A stretch of 64,000 nucleotides of DNA from Legionella sp. PATHC032 (GTDB taxonomy: Bacteria; Pseudomonadota; Gammaproteobacteria; Legionellales; Legionellaceae): NCBI RefSeq assembly GCF_026191185.1, contig NZ_JAPHOV010000001.1:1545001-1609000 (forward strand), read 5' to 3'. The position numbers and the translations under genes are program-made. Position 1 is the first letter of the stretch, and every line of letters starts with the position of its first letter. Below are positions 48,384-56,841 of the stretch, one piece after another. The notes under the pieces are model-generated. The model had not been told where the DNA came from. It was given only the letters and a program-made list of their open reading frames with translations, and ran no database searches.

Positions 48384-48429
48384 ATTATACATGAATTCAT
48401 AGTGGTCTGGCTAATAAAAATTCATGTAT
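48384..48429 (-). promoter_or_regulatory. ndk promoter -10 with overlapping inverted repeat
   Basis: On the minus strand a perfect TATAAT occupies 48384-48389, about 35 bp upstream of the ndk ATG. One arm of an 11-bp perfect inverted repeat, ATACATGAATT at 48387-48397, overlaps it. The other arm, AATTCATGTAT, is at 48419-48429. No clear -35 hexamer was found. The repeat could be an operator or, in RNA from the gene upstream, a hairpin. Confidence 0.45.
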
Positions 48430-48498
48430 TCATACATTAAGTTAATAGTTATGTCAGTATTTTAGAGAAAAACAGGGCTTTATTTTAATTTAAAGGTG

Positions 48499-49383
48499 TT
48501 AGTATTCTCCAATCGTTCTATCAAAATATAATGGTTCTCGATTAATAGCATCTTGTTCCGGGTCAATTTTATATTCAGGTAATAATTTAATTAACTCAAT
48601 GATACGAAGTATTACCTCATAGAATTGGGTTCTGAATAATTTAGCCTGTTGGCTTATATGAGTAGTCCGATCGGTAAATTCGTCGAGTTTTATATTTAAA
48701 GCATCCAGGATTTGAAAGAGTTCACTCAAGTTGCTCAGGATAGTTTCTTTTAATTCAGCACCTAAAGAAATAGCTAACGTTTGATTCAATTTATCTACTA
48801 GCTGATACTTGTTATTTGATGATTGGTCCTTGACAAGATCACAATGAATAAATGCCTTAATTAAAGCTTTTCTAATTGCATTTTTTTTAATTTTAGAATT
48901 TGTATTTTTGTATAAGCTGTTTAATTTGGAAAGAGTTGTTTCCAGTTTTGCATTCCAATCAATGCATATTTTCATTAAGCTGGCTTGGCTTGATGCTATG
49001 AGATTATCCTGGTCTAATTCCAATTTATGAAACTCATCACCTAATTGAACAAGTCGCTGTCTTTCGTCTTCCAGGGATTCGCGAGTTCCAGCTCCTTGTG
49101 AATCAGGCTCTTTGCTGCTTTCACCAGATAACAAATAATCAATTAACAGTTTTTGTGCATAGACATGGTAATCACTTGCTTGTTGAATTACAATTCCATT
49201 AAGTACGTTTTTTAAGGGAATCTGTAACAAATGTCTATAGAAACTAGATGGGATGTTAATAGCTTCTAACAATTCATCTTGTGGCAGTGATATGTTATAT
49301 CTACCTAATATTCGTTCAGCGGTTATTGTTCCATAAGTAGAAAGCCATTGGCTCAATTCATCATCTTTTTTTATTTCGTCCAT
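48499..49383 (-). CDS. Coiled-coil-like protein, function unknown
   Basis: I do not recognise this 294-residue protein. It is hydrophilic, almost entirely helical by composition, without signal peptide or membrane segment. The central region (about 100-175) reads as coiled coil (LEDERQRLVQLGDEFHKLEL, then IDWNAKLETTLSKLNSLY). The C-terminal 20 residues are polar and acidic with a few aromatics (REPLYFDRTIGEY). It lies upstream of ndk on the same strand and divergent from miaE. In Legionella such orphan helical proteins are sometimes Dot/Icm substrates, but nothing here proves it. Confidence 0.7.
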   Translation of the reverse strand: MDEIKKDDELSQWLSTYGTITAERILGRYNISLPQDELLEAINIPSSFYRHLLQIPLKNVLNGIVIQQASDYHVYAQKLLIDYLLSGESSKEPDSQGAGTRESLEDERQRLVQLGDEFHKLELDQDNLIASSQASLMKICIDWNAKLETTLSKLNSLYKNTNSKIKKNAIRKALIKAFIHCDLVKDQSSNNKYQLVDKLNQTLAISLGAELKETILSNLSELFQILDALNIKLDEFTDRTTHISQQAKLFRTQFYEVILRIIELIKLLPEYKIDPEQDAINREPLYFDRTIGEY

Positions 49384-49456
49384 TTTTTATCCAATTTAAA
49401 TTCTTTAAAGTATGTGATATAAGGGCTATTTATTTGAAATTATAGTGTATTTTATC

Positions 49457-50080
49457 ATGTTAAAACGACTAGATAGTGATTTACAAACGTTAAATGATTT
49501 TTTAAAAGTTAAAACTCCGGAAGCCTGGTTGTATCATGCTGCTGCTAATATACCTCTTTTATTGCTCGATCACGCTCATTGTGAACGTAAAGCAGCTGGG
49601 ACAGCAATTAATTTCATAAGTAAATATCCAGAAAAAATAGAGTTAGTAGCAATTATGGCCCCATTGGCAAGAGAAGAATTGTTACACTTTGAAAAAATCA
49701 TTGATATCATGAAGCAAAAAGGAATTTTTTATGCTCCTTTGCAGCCATCAGACTACGCATCCAACTTGCATAAACATGTCACAAATAAAGATGGAATTGA
49801 AAGATTATGCGATCAGTTAATTATAGGTGCTATCATCGAGGCTCGATCCTGCGAACGTTTTAATTCCATAATTCCATATATTCAAGATCAGGCCTTGGCC
49901 AGGTTTTATAAAACATTGGTTAAATCAGAATGCAGACATTTTGAAGAATATTTACATTTGGCCAAGTTCTATGGAGGCTCTATTGATGAACGTATTTCTG
50001 AGTTTTTAACTATAGAAAATGCATTTATTTTATCAGAGGATGTGGTATTTCGCTTTCATAGCGGGTTGCCTCCGTCTTGA
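49457..50080 (+). CDS. miaE: tRNA-(ms2io6A37) hydroxylase
   Basis: MiaE is a diiron monooxygenase that hydroxylates the isopentenyl group of ms2i6A37 in tRNA. The 207-residue protein has the ferritin-like iron ligands: HAHCERKAAG (first Glu), APLAREELLHFEKI (ExxH), IEARSCERF and VKSECRHFEEYLHLA (second ExxH). The ATG at 49457 aligns with the family N-terminus (LKRLDSDLQTLNDFL); a GTG four codons upstream is possible. No clear ribosome site is visible for either. The gene is single, between two unrelated minus-strand genes. Confidence 0.92.
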   Translation: MLKRLDSDLQTLNDFLKVKTPEAWLYHAAANIPLLLLDHAHCERKAAGTAINFISKYPEKIELVAIMAPLAREELLHFEKIIDIMKQKGIFYAPLQPSDYASNLHKHVTNKDGIERLCDQLIIGAIIEARSCERFNSIIPYIQDQALARFYKTLVKSECRHFEEYLHLAKFYGGSIDERISEFLTIENAFILSEDVVFRFHSGLPPS

Positions 50081-50110
50081 TGCCTTAGAGCAGAGTCAAC
50101 AGACTTTTTT

Positions 50111-50145
50111 AACACTAGCCCATAAGGATTATGTAGGCTAGTGTT
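50111..50145. terminator. Perfect 10-bp inverted repeat between convergent miaE and ravY-like genes
   Basis: AACACTAGCC (50111-50120) and GGCTAGTGTT (50136-50145) are perfectly complementary around a 15-base loop containing a further CATA/TATG pair. The hairpin lies 31 bp after the miaE stop and 23 bp past the stop of the facing gene. A six-T run precedes it on the plus strand, and no U-run follows on either strand, so the type of termination is uncertain. Confidence 0.55.
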
Positions 50146-50167
50146 ACTCAATATTCCTCTTGCCTAA

Positions 50168-50899
50168 TTAAGGTCTGCTTGGTCTGTATTGTATATCCGG
50201 ATCATGTTCTGTTAAGAAATGATTAAGCCCATGCTGATCATCTTTTTTTAATTTATCAAAGGTTGTTTTGTCTAATGTTTCACCGTGTGAATTAACAAAT
50301 TGACCGGGATTGTTGGGATCGGGAGTATAATCATTGTTTTTTAGCCACATGTGGACCATACCCTCAAATATTTGATCAAGTTTCCCCTTTCCCTCACCTT
50401 TATCCGAGCGAGTTAGAGGTTCAATTTTTAACTTATTATCATCGGTATAACTCACTTCATGTTGTAAAATTGGTAAATCAATTTCAGGATCTCCTGTGAG
50501 CTTTTTCCCAATATAATCTTTAATCGGGAAGATACCCCAATCCATAATTGTGTTACCAATTCCTGCGCGCAATTCTTTCATAGTCTGAGCGTTTGCTTTA
50601 ACCATTTCGTAGTACATTTTTAATAAACTCATGATTGCAGCTCGAGCATCCATATAAGAATTTAAATCAGCATTCAGGACCTCTTCTGCTTTTTGCACTG
50701 CACTTTCCCAAAGGGTTATTGTTTGGCCTGTACGAGGATCTTTGATATATCTGCCTTTTTTTAAGTCGTCTGATGCTTCAGCTCGCTCTCTGTTTCTTTG
50801 AGCAAGTAATTTTTCACGCTCAGTAACCATAGCATTTTCTATTTCAGTTTTTCGAATTTGTTCGAGTTCCTCTTTCATTTTGTTTGGTGTTTTAGACAT
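50168..50899 (-). CDS. ravY: RavY-like candidate Dot/Icm effector
   Basis: By position (directly downstream of lpxH and minC) and character I take this 243-residue protein to be the L. pneumophila effector RavY (Lpg1551); this rests on memory of gene order, not a search. The N-terminal third is charged and coiled-coil-like (KMKEELEQIRKTEIENAMVT). The middle has ITLWESAVQKAEEVLNADLN, and the C-terminal part is hydrophilic and Asp/Pro-rich (EHDPDIQYRPSRP). There is no signal peptide or membrane helix. The ATG at 50899 has AGGAG seven bases upstream. Effector status and host role are not visible in the sequence. Confidence 0.68.
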   Translation of the reverse strand: MSKTPNKMKEELEQIRKTEIENAMVTEREKLLAQRNRERAEASDDLKKGRYIKDPRTGQTITLWESAVQKAEEVLNADLNSYMDARAAIMSLLKMYYEMVKANAQTMKELRAGIGNTIMDWGIFPIKDYIGKKLTGDPEIDLPILQHEVSYTDDNKLKIEPLTRSDKGEGKGKLDQIFEGMVHMWLKNNDYTPDPNNPGQFVNSHGETLDKTTFDKLKKDDQHGLNHFLTEHDPDIQYRPSRP

Positions 50900-50910
50900 T
50901 GGGTAACTCC

Positions 50911-51639
50911 TCAATTTATATCATATTGGGTGAAATAGAATCCTTTTGTATTATCATAACACAATAGTTTGGGTATGTCATCCCAATCACTTAGAACATA
51001 CCTTGTAAGTGTTTTTTCTTTATAAGAATAATTTGTTATGCCTGGTTTATGTGTATGTCCATGAATCAGTATTTCTGTGTTATTTTCAGACATATGCCGA
51101 ATTGCAGCCTCTTTAACAACATCCATCTGTTCGATTGATTTATGGTGGTTATTTAGACTGATCTTGCGTACGCCTTTAACCAATCGTTTACGAAATGATA
51201 AAGGAAGTCTTAAAAAGAGAAATGAGAACCACCTGTTTCTTGTTAATAGCCGAAATCGTTGATGAGCTCTGTCATTAGTACAATAACGATCGCCATGTGC
51301 CAGCAAAATTCTGTTATTTCCAAGTGTAATAACGCTTGGCTCTGTTAATATTTTCCAACCGGTTCGTTTGGCAAATAATGGACCCAGTAAAAAATCACGA
51401 TTCCCAGTCATAAAATAAATTTCAAGACCACTTTGAGTCAATGATTCTATTTGCTCTGCAATAGCATTACTCCAGTCATTAATCGAATCATCACCTGACC
51501 ATGCATGAAAAAAATCACCCAGGATATAAATTTTCTTTACAGATTGTCGGGCCCAATTTATAAAATGATGAAATCTGGTTTGGATCTCATTATCCTCTGG
51601 ATGCAGATGTAAATCAGATATAAAAACAGAGTCAATCAT
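50911..51639 (-). CDS. lpxH: UDP-2,3-diacylglucosamine pyrophosphatase
   Basis: LpxH hydrolyses UDP-2,3-diacylglucosamine to lipid X in lipid A synthesis. The 242-residue calcineurin-like metallophosphoesterase shows FISDLHLHPED (DxH), ILGDFFHAWSGDD (GD), MTGNRDFLLG (GNRD), LLAHGDRYC and LIHGHTHKPG (GHxH), the full set of metal ligands. Its ATG overlaps the minC stop (ATGA). The RavY-like gene follows 11 bp downstream. Confidence 0.95.
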   Translation of the reverse strand: MIDSVFISDLHLHPEDNEIQTRFHHFINWARQSVKKIYILGDFFHAWSGDDSINDWSNAIAEQIESLTQSGLEIYFMTGNRDFLLGPLFAKRTGWKILTEPSVITLGNNRILLAHGDRYCTNDRAHQRFRLLTRNRWFSFLFLRLPLSFRKRLVKGVRKISLNNHHKSIEQMDVVKEAAIRHMSENNTEILIHGHTHKPGITNYSYKEKTLTRYVLSDWDDIPKLLCYDNTKGFYFTQYDIN

Positions 51640-52346
51640 AATGGTTCAACAACGATATGTTCATTTGATAAGTAGATCTGACAGGGACCATTAACAGGTT
51701 CAATAGCATCACTTATCCGATAGAAACCAGCTATGGATACTAATTCCGCATCCAAAGATTGACAAAAAATTCTTGCCTCGGTATCTCCAGATATCCCTGC
51801 TAATGCTCTGCCGCGTAATGTTCCATACACATGAATATTACCATCAGCTAATAATTCTGCTCCATGGCTAACTGAAGAGGTCACTATTAAATCAGCTCCC
51901 TTGGCAACAACTTGTTGGCCTGAACGTACAGGTGTCGTTAGTAATTTTGTTTTGAAATTCTCTACACTTTGATATTCGGAGGATTCTTCAATTATTGGTT
52001 TATCATGTGCTGTTGAAGCATTGAGTATACCTAAACCTTGGCATTGAGCCAAAGTGTCATGCAAAGGACTACCCCCTTGTATTGCTAGGGGTATCATACC
52101 ATGATTACGTGCAATTTGACATAATTCCTGTAAATCAAATTCTAGATGATTGACAGAAGATAAATCAAAAACAACAGGGGTTCTTTCAAATAATTTAGGT
52201 GCTTTAATAACAATTTCAGCAAATTGTTGAGAAAAAGCATCTTTGTCAGTGTTCAAAACTTGCAAAACGGTTAAAGTATACAACCTTCCCTTAAGCTTAA
52301 ATGCTTGTGTATTAGTTATATTTTCACCCATTAGCATGATATCCAT
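51636..52346 (-). CDS. minC: Septum-site determining protein MinC
   Basis: MinC inhibits FtsZ polymerisation away from midcell. The 236-residue product has an N-terminal domain (about 10-105, FKLKGRLYTLTVLQV and FDLSSVNH) and a C-terminal beta-helix (about 130-236, GQQVVAKGADLIVTSSVSHG, HVYGTLRGRALAGI, IFCQSLDAELVSIAGFYR). The RGRALAG stretch is the MinD contact. minD and minE, normally next to minC, are not here; lpxH follows with an ATGA overlap. It is divergent from fadD. Confidence 0.95.
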   Translation of the reverse strand: MDIMLMGENITNTQAFKLKGRLYTLTVLQVLNTDKDAFSQQFAEIVIKAPKLFERTPVVFDLSSVNHLEFDLQELCQIARNHGMIPLAIQGGSPLHDTLAQCQGLGILNASTAHDKPIIEESSEYQSVENFKTKLLTTPVRSGQQVVAKGADLIVTSSVSHGAELLADGNIHVYGTLRGRALAGISGDTEARIFCQSLDAELVSIAGFYRISDAIEPVNGPCQIYLSNEHIVVEPL

Positions 52347-52402
52347 TAGAGAGTTTTTTGTTTATACTATCATGAGGAAAACAATAACAGAAGGATATCA
52401 AA

Positions 52403-54112
52403 GTGGATAAACGATGGTTTGAACAATACCAAAATGGAGTACCACATGAAATTGACACAAGTCAATATTTATCCCTCATATCTTTATTTAATGAATCGTG
52501 TAACTCTTATGCGAGCAGAGTTGCTTATTCCAATTTAGGCACTGAAATTACTTATGCTGATTTGGATAGTTTAAGCAGAAATTTTGCTGCTTATCTGCAA
52601 CAATTGAATTTGGAAAAAGGAGCAAGAGTAGCAATAATGCTGCCTAACGTTTTACAATATCCTGTAGCCATCTTCGGTGCTTTGCGAGCTGGTTATGTCG
52701 TTGTGAATACTAATCCTTTATATACAGCTGATGAAGTAATACACCAAATGAATGACTCTGGAGCAGAGGTCATTATCGTGCTGGCTAATTTTGCAAAAAC
52801 AATTGAAAAAGCATTGCCGTCAATGCCTTCCGTTAAACATGTTATTGTTACTCAACTAGGCGATTTATTTCCTTCATTCAAAAAATTTATTGTTAACTTT
52901 GTAGTAAATCATATAAAAAAATTAGTTCCTGCTTTTACAATTCCTCATGCGGTAGCTTTTAACTATGCGTTGTCTGAAGGGAAACAGTCAACTCTCCATC
53001 GCGTTGAGCTAAATCATGATGATATTGCGTTTCTACAATATACTGGCGGCACAACAGGTGTTGCAAAAGGTGCTGTATTGACTCATGGCAATCTTATAGC
53101 CAATGTGATGCAAGCATACACCTGGATATCTCCTCTAGGAGTCAGTGATCAAGATATTATAGTAACCGCACTTCCCCTTTACCATATTTTTTCCTTGACA
53201 GCGAATTGCCTCACTTTTATGAAAATTGGCGCGAAAAATATTCTAATCACCAATCCACGTGATATGGGACATTTTATAGATCAAATCAAAAATTCGGGTT
53301 TTACAGCAATAACGGGAGTAAATACGCTGTTCAATGCACTTCTGAACCATCCTAAATTTAAAGAAATAGATTTCAGCAAGTTAAAACTAGCATTATCTGG
53401 TGGTATGGCATTGCAAAAGAGTGTGTCTTTAAAATGGTCTGAAATGACCAAAACGCGTGTTTTGGAAGCTTATGGATTAACCGAAACCAGTCCTGCAGTG
53501 ACTATAAACCCGATGTATCTTGAAGGCTATAATGGCAGTATTGGGTTACCTCTTCCCTCAACAGATGTGTCTATTCGTGATGAATCTGGAAAAGAAGTGC
53601 CTATTGGTACAAGTGGTGAGTTGTGCATTAAAGGGCCGCAAGTGATGCCAGGTTATTGGAAAAGGCCTGATGAAACTGCCTTGGTATTTACTAAAGACGG
53701 TTTCTTAAAAACTGGCGATATTGCCCGTATGGATGAAGAAGGTTTTATCTATCTCGTCGATAGAAAAAAAGACATGATTGTTGTTTCAGGATTCAACGTT
53801 TATCCTAATGAGGTAGAGCAAATAATAGGAATGCATCCTGGTGTATTAGAAGTAGGTGTTGTAGGTATTGTTGATGAAGAATCTGGTGAGCGAGTGAAAG
53901 CCTGCATTGTAAGAAAAGATGTTACATTGACAGCTGAACAAATTATCAATCATTGCAAGGAGCATTTGACTGCTTATAAAATTCCTAAGGTTGTTGAATT
54001 TTTTGATGAACTTCCTAAAACAAATGTGGGTAAGATTTTGCGTCGTGCCCTAAAAGATAAAGAAATGGAACAAAAATGCTCGGTCAATAAAAAAACAATG
54101 GAGCCTGTTTAG
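52403..54112 (+). CDS. fadD: Long-chain acyl-CoA synthetase
   Basis: FadD activates fatty acids to acyl-CoA via an acyl-adenylate. The 569-residue product has the AMP-binding signature YTGGTTGVAKGAVLTHGN (about 214-231) and LEAYGLTETSPAVTINP. The KTGDIARMDEEGF region is followed by the fatty-acid signature FIYLVDRKKDMIVVSGFNV, with the catalytic Lys in TNVGKILRR near the C-terminus. The start is a GTG with AAGGA eight bases upstream. It is convergent with the downstream solute-binding protein gene. Chain-length preference is inferred from family. Confidence 0.94.
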   Translation: MDKRWFEQYQNGVPHEIDTSQYLSLISLFNESCNSYASRVAYSNLGTEITYADLDSLSRNFAAYLQQLNLEKGARVAIMLPNVLQYPVAIFGALRAGYVVVNTNPLYTADEVIHQMNDSGAEVIIVLANFAKTIEKALPSMPSVKHVIVTQLGDLFPSFKKFIVNFVVNHIKKLVPAFTIPHAVAFNYALSEGKQSTLHRVELNHDDIAFLQYTGGTTGVAKGAVLTHGNLIANVMQAYTWISPLGVSDQDIIVTALPLYHIFSLTANCLTFMKIGAKNILITNPRDMGHFIDQIKNSGFTAITGVNTLFNALLNHPKFKEIDFSKLKLALSGGMALQKSVSLKWSEMTKTRVLEAYGLTETSPAVTINPMYLEGYNGSIGLPLPSTDVSIRDESGKEVPIGTSGELCIKGPQVMPGYWKRPDETALVFTKDGFLKTGDIARMDEEGFIYLVDRKKDMIVVSGFNVYPNEVEQIIGMHPGVLEVGVVGIVDEESGERVKACIVRKDVTLTAEQIINHCKEHLTAYKIPKVVEFFDELPKTNVGKILRRALKDKEMEQKCSVNKKTMEPV

Positions 54113-54120
54113 GCATAATG

Positions 54121-54155
54121 GGAGTATTTTGGGCACTATTTATCCTTAATACTCC
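54121..54155. terminator. Inverted repeat between convergent fadD and solute-binding protein genes
   Basis: GGAGTATT (54121-54128) pairs with AATACTCC (54148-54155), extendable by one G-T pair outward, around a 19-base loop. It fills most of the 47 bp between the two facing stop codons, and TCTTCT follows on the plus strand. It is a plausible shared terminator without a strong U-run. Confidence 0.5.
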
Positions 54156-54159
54156 TCTT

Positions 54160-54876
54160 CTAAAAGTATTCTGAATAGAGTCTCAGGTAAGTTCCATCAG
54201 CTTCCATTTCAAGAAGAATTTTATTTATTTTTTTAATTAATACAAATTGATCAGGGTTTGCCATAATGGCATATCCTTCTCCAGTAGAAATTTTGTCGCC
54301 AATTAATTTATAAGCATAGGGTTCAGATGCTATCCAATATTTTGCTGCTTTACAATCCATTAAACTGGCATCAACTTCATTATTGCTTAAGCCAAGAAGC
54401 ATATCTTGTATGAGCTCATAGAAAATTACCTGATTGTTGCGGTTTTCTGACAAAACTTGCCTTGCATAAGGGGTTCCTTTTCTTACTCCAATTTTTTTGC
54501 CGTGCAGATCATCTAATGTGCTGATTTTAGAGTGAATGGTAGTTATATATTGTGAGTTACTTTCCATATAGGGAAGACTAAAAATAAAGTGTTTCTTTCT
54601 TTCATCTGTAATAATCATTGAGGCGATAACCAGATCGACCTTGCGGTTTTTTAAAACGGGGAATAAATCATCGAATATGTAAGCTTCAAAAGTACAAGTC
54701 GCATGTAATCTTCTACATATTTCCTGCATAAGATCTATATCAAATCCATACAATGAACTTTTGTTACCAGACCAAACTTCAAAAGGTGGATTAAACTTTG
54801 AAGTACCAATGGTTAAATTTAATGAATAAGAATTAGAGGAGATAATAATAAATAAGAGAAGTTGTAGTAACTTCAT
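54160..54876 (-). CDS. Periplasmic amino-acid-type solute-binding protein
   Basis: This 238-residue protein belongs to the SBP_bac_3 family of polar amino acid binding proteins. It has a signal peptide (cleavage near NSYS-LNL), the family signature YGFDIDLMQEICRRL, DLVIASMIITDERKKHFIFSLPY, and GKKIGVRKGTPYA followed by EVDASLMDCKAAKY. It is compact and lacks a lipobox. No ABC permease or ATPase gene is adjacent, so its transporter partner is unknown. An AAAGGA site lies nine bases before the ATG. Confidence 0.9.
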   Translation of the reverse strand: MKLLQLLLFIIISSNSYSLNLTIGTSKFNPPFEVWSGNKSSLYGFDIDLMQEICRRLHATCTFEAYIFDDLFPVLKNRKVDLVIASMIITDERKKHFIFSLPYMESNSQYITTIHSKISTLDDLHGKKIGVRKGTPYARQVLSENRNNQVIFYELIQDMLLGLSNNEVDASLMDCKAAKYWIASEPYAYKLIGDKISTGEGYAIMANPDQFVLIKKINKILLEMEADGTYLRLYSEYF

Positions 54877-55028
54877 AAACTATATCCTTTAATTTAGGAA
54901 GTTCGTTTAATCATAATCATGGTACAAAAAAATACATTTGTACAATTTATATAATATGATTTCTTTAATTTGGTTTAAAAATCAGGTGAAGGTATTTTAA
55001 GAAAGCCTTTTATAATAAGATAAATTTA

Positions 55029-55574
55029 TTAAGAAGCTAATTGCCTCATAATTCTTGCCGTAGCACCCCATATTAATTCTTTATCAGCAATAAATTGACA
55101 AGTGCTGAAATACCTTCCTTCTTTTTCAATCCTAACTTCTTTATAATTTGCCTGATTTTTTACTAAAGGCATGGGCACAAGAATTAATTCACTAACCTCT
55201 TGTGGATTCATAGTGTAAGGAAATATGGAATCAATACTGGCGTACCAAGGATGAATGACTAAACCCAACAAAGTTTTTTCAATTTTTAATTTTCTGATCA
55301 GGGTTATTCTGTCTGATGTAATACCTAACTCTTCATTAAGTTCTCTCAATGCAGTGCTATATAGATTTTGATCTTTTGTTTCTTGAAATCCACCTGGAAA
55401 GCATACTTCTCCAGGGTGTTTTTTAAGCATCAGACTTCGCTTGGTGAGAATTAACGAGTCTTTGGAAAGATCATATAAAACGATAACTGATGAATGTGCT
55501 TTGATTGTCTGTTGAATATTATTTGGTTCCATTGATAATTGCTGTAATTTTTGTGAAACATTCACGATATTCAT
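55029..55574 (-). CDS. nudL: NudL-type NUDIX hydrolase (probable CoA pyrophosphatase)
   Basis: This 181-residue NUDIX protein resembles the NudL group, which hydrolyses CoA and related pyrophosphates. It has LILTKRSLMLKKHPGEVCFP, the NUDIX box core GGFQETKD...LRELNEELGI, and the C-terminal IWGATARIMRQLA. The spacing between the glycine and RELxEE is longer than in the classic box, as in NudL. The start at 55574 is chosen because it gives the usual N-terminal length, but it lies 56 bp inside pabB; an ATG at 55532 is the alternative. No good ribosome site distinguishes them. Confidence 0.85.
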   Translation of the reverse strand: MNIVNVSQKLQQLSMEPNNIQQTIKAHSSVIVLYDLSKDSLILTKRSLMLKKHPGEVCFPGGFQETKDQNLYSTALRELNEELGITSDRITLIRKLKIEKTLLGLVIHPWYASIDSIFPYTMNPQEVSELILVPMPLVKNQANYKEVRIEKEGRYFSTCQFIADKELIWGATARIMRQLAS

Positions 55575-56841
55575 CTTCCCAATTAGAGTCAACAACTATT
55601 CCCCCTCCTGCTGACAAATACAAAACACTGTCTTTGGCTGTCACTGTACGTATCGCGATATTGGCATCGAAACGGCCATGTTTTGAAAAATAGGCGATAC
55701 AGCCACAATAGAGTCCTCTTTTATAGGTTTCTTGTTCACTGATAATTTTCATCGTTTCTAATTTAGGTGCCCCAGTAATTGAACCACCTGGAAAACAGGA
55801 AAAAAATGCTTCAATTGGATGAATATCCTCTTTGCAAACAGCTCGTATGTCGGAAACCAAATGATGTACTGCATTGAAGCTCTGGATGTTACAAAGATTC
55901 ATGACCTTCACACTGCCAGCTTTGGCAAGTTTACCCAAATCGTTTCTTAGCAAGTCAACAATCATGACATTTTCAGCCCTGTTTTTAGGACAATTTAATA
56001 ACTGCTCTTTTAATTTTTTATCTACGGCAGGATCTTTCGAACGGTGGATAGTACCCTTTATGGGTGAAGTTAACGTGTCACCGTTATCATAAAGTAAAAA
56101 TCGCTCGGGAGAAAAGCTTAATATATCAGCTTCATCTGTCCTGATAAAAGCGGCATATGGAACTGGATTATTTTTATTAACCCTTTGGTACATATCCCAG
56201 AGATCTCCCGTGAATATTGTCTGAAACGGTTGAGTGAAATTAACCTGATAGGAACGTCCTGCTCTCAGGGCTTGTTGAATAGCATTGAATGAGTTTCTGT
56301 AATTCTCTTTTGATATTAAAGGCAAAAATTCCGCTTGAACTGAAAACTGTACCAGCGTTTTTGGTTGGCTGTTTAATATATTTTTTATTTCATTTAAAAT
56401 ATTTTTTGTTGAAGAATGACTGTTTCTTGCAAATAAAGTGGCTTTTTTTAAATGATGATCTACGATGATAGCCCAATCATAAAACCCTAAATTTAAAAAT
56501 GGTATGTTCGTCAGTTCTTTTTGGGGATATTGTTCAAGATTATGCAATAGTGCACCAAAATCGTAAGAAATATAGCCTATAGCCCCGCCCTGAAAAGGGA
56601 GATCAAGTTCTGACTGCTCTATTTTTAGTTTATTTTTTAATTCGGCTAATACTAAATCTTTATCATGTGTATGGCTCTTAATAACCATCCTCTCATATGG
56701 ATAGGCACTTAAAATATCATAACGACCCATTGATTTGTGCGTACTCTGTAGCAGAACAAATCCAGGTAAATGACAGAGTTTTTCATAGGATTCAGATGTA
56801 AAATCATGGTAATCAAGCGTAATAAGAGTACTATCATTCAA
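55519..56841 (-). CDS. pabB: Aminodeoxychorismate synthase component I
   Basis: PabB converts chorismate with PabA-derived ammonia to aminodeoxychorismate for folate. The 440-residue product has the chorismate-binding C-terminal domain (SYQVNFTQPF, SFSPERFL, NRAENVMIVDLLRNDLG, FPGGSITGAPKLETMKIIS). The PIKGTIHR motif carries the lysine that marks PabB, where TrpE has PIAGT. The start is TTG: the ATG two bases away is out of frame, and a long ribosome site (GAGGTGAT) lies seven bases before the TTG. The end overlaps nudL. Confidence 0.94.
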   Translation of the reverse strand: MNDSTLITLDYHDFTSESYEKLCHLPGFVLLQSTHKSMGRYDILSAYPYERMVIKSHTHDKDLVLAELKNKLKIEQSELDLPFQGGAIGYISYDFGALLHNLEQYPQKELTNIPFLNLGFYDWAIIVDHHLKKATLFARNSHSSTKNILNEIKNILNSQPKTLVQFSVQAEFLPLISKENYRNSFNAIQQALRAGRSYQVNFTQPFQTIFTGDLWDMYQRVNKNNPVPYAAFIRTDEADILSFSPERFLLYDNGDTLTSPIKGTIHRSKDPAVDKKLKEQLLNCPKNRAENVMIVDLLRNDLGKLAKAGSVKVMNLCNIQSFNAVHHLVSDIRAVCKEDIHPIEAFFSCFPGGSITGAPKLETMKIISEQETYKRGLYCGCIAYFSKHGRFDANIAIRTVTAKDSVLYLSAGGGIVVDSNWEDEYRECFTKITAIINGTK

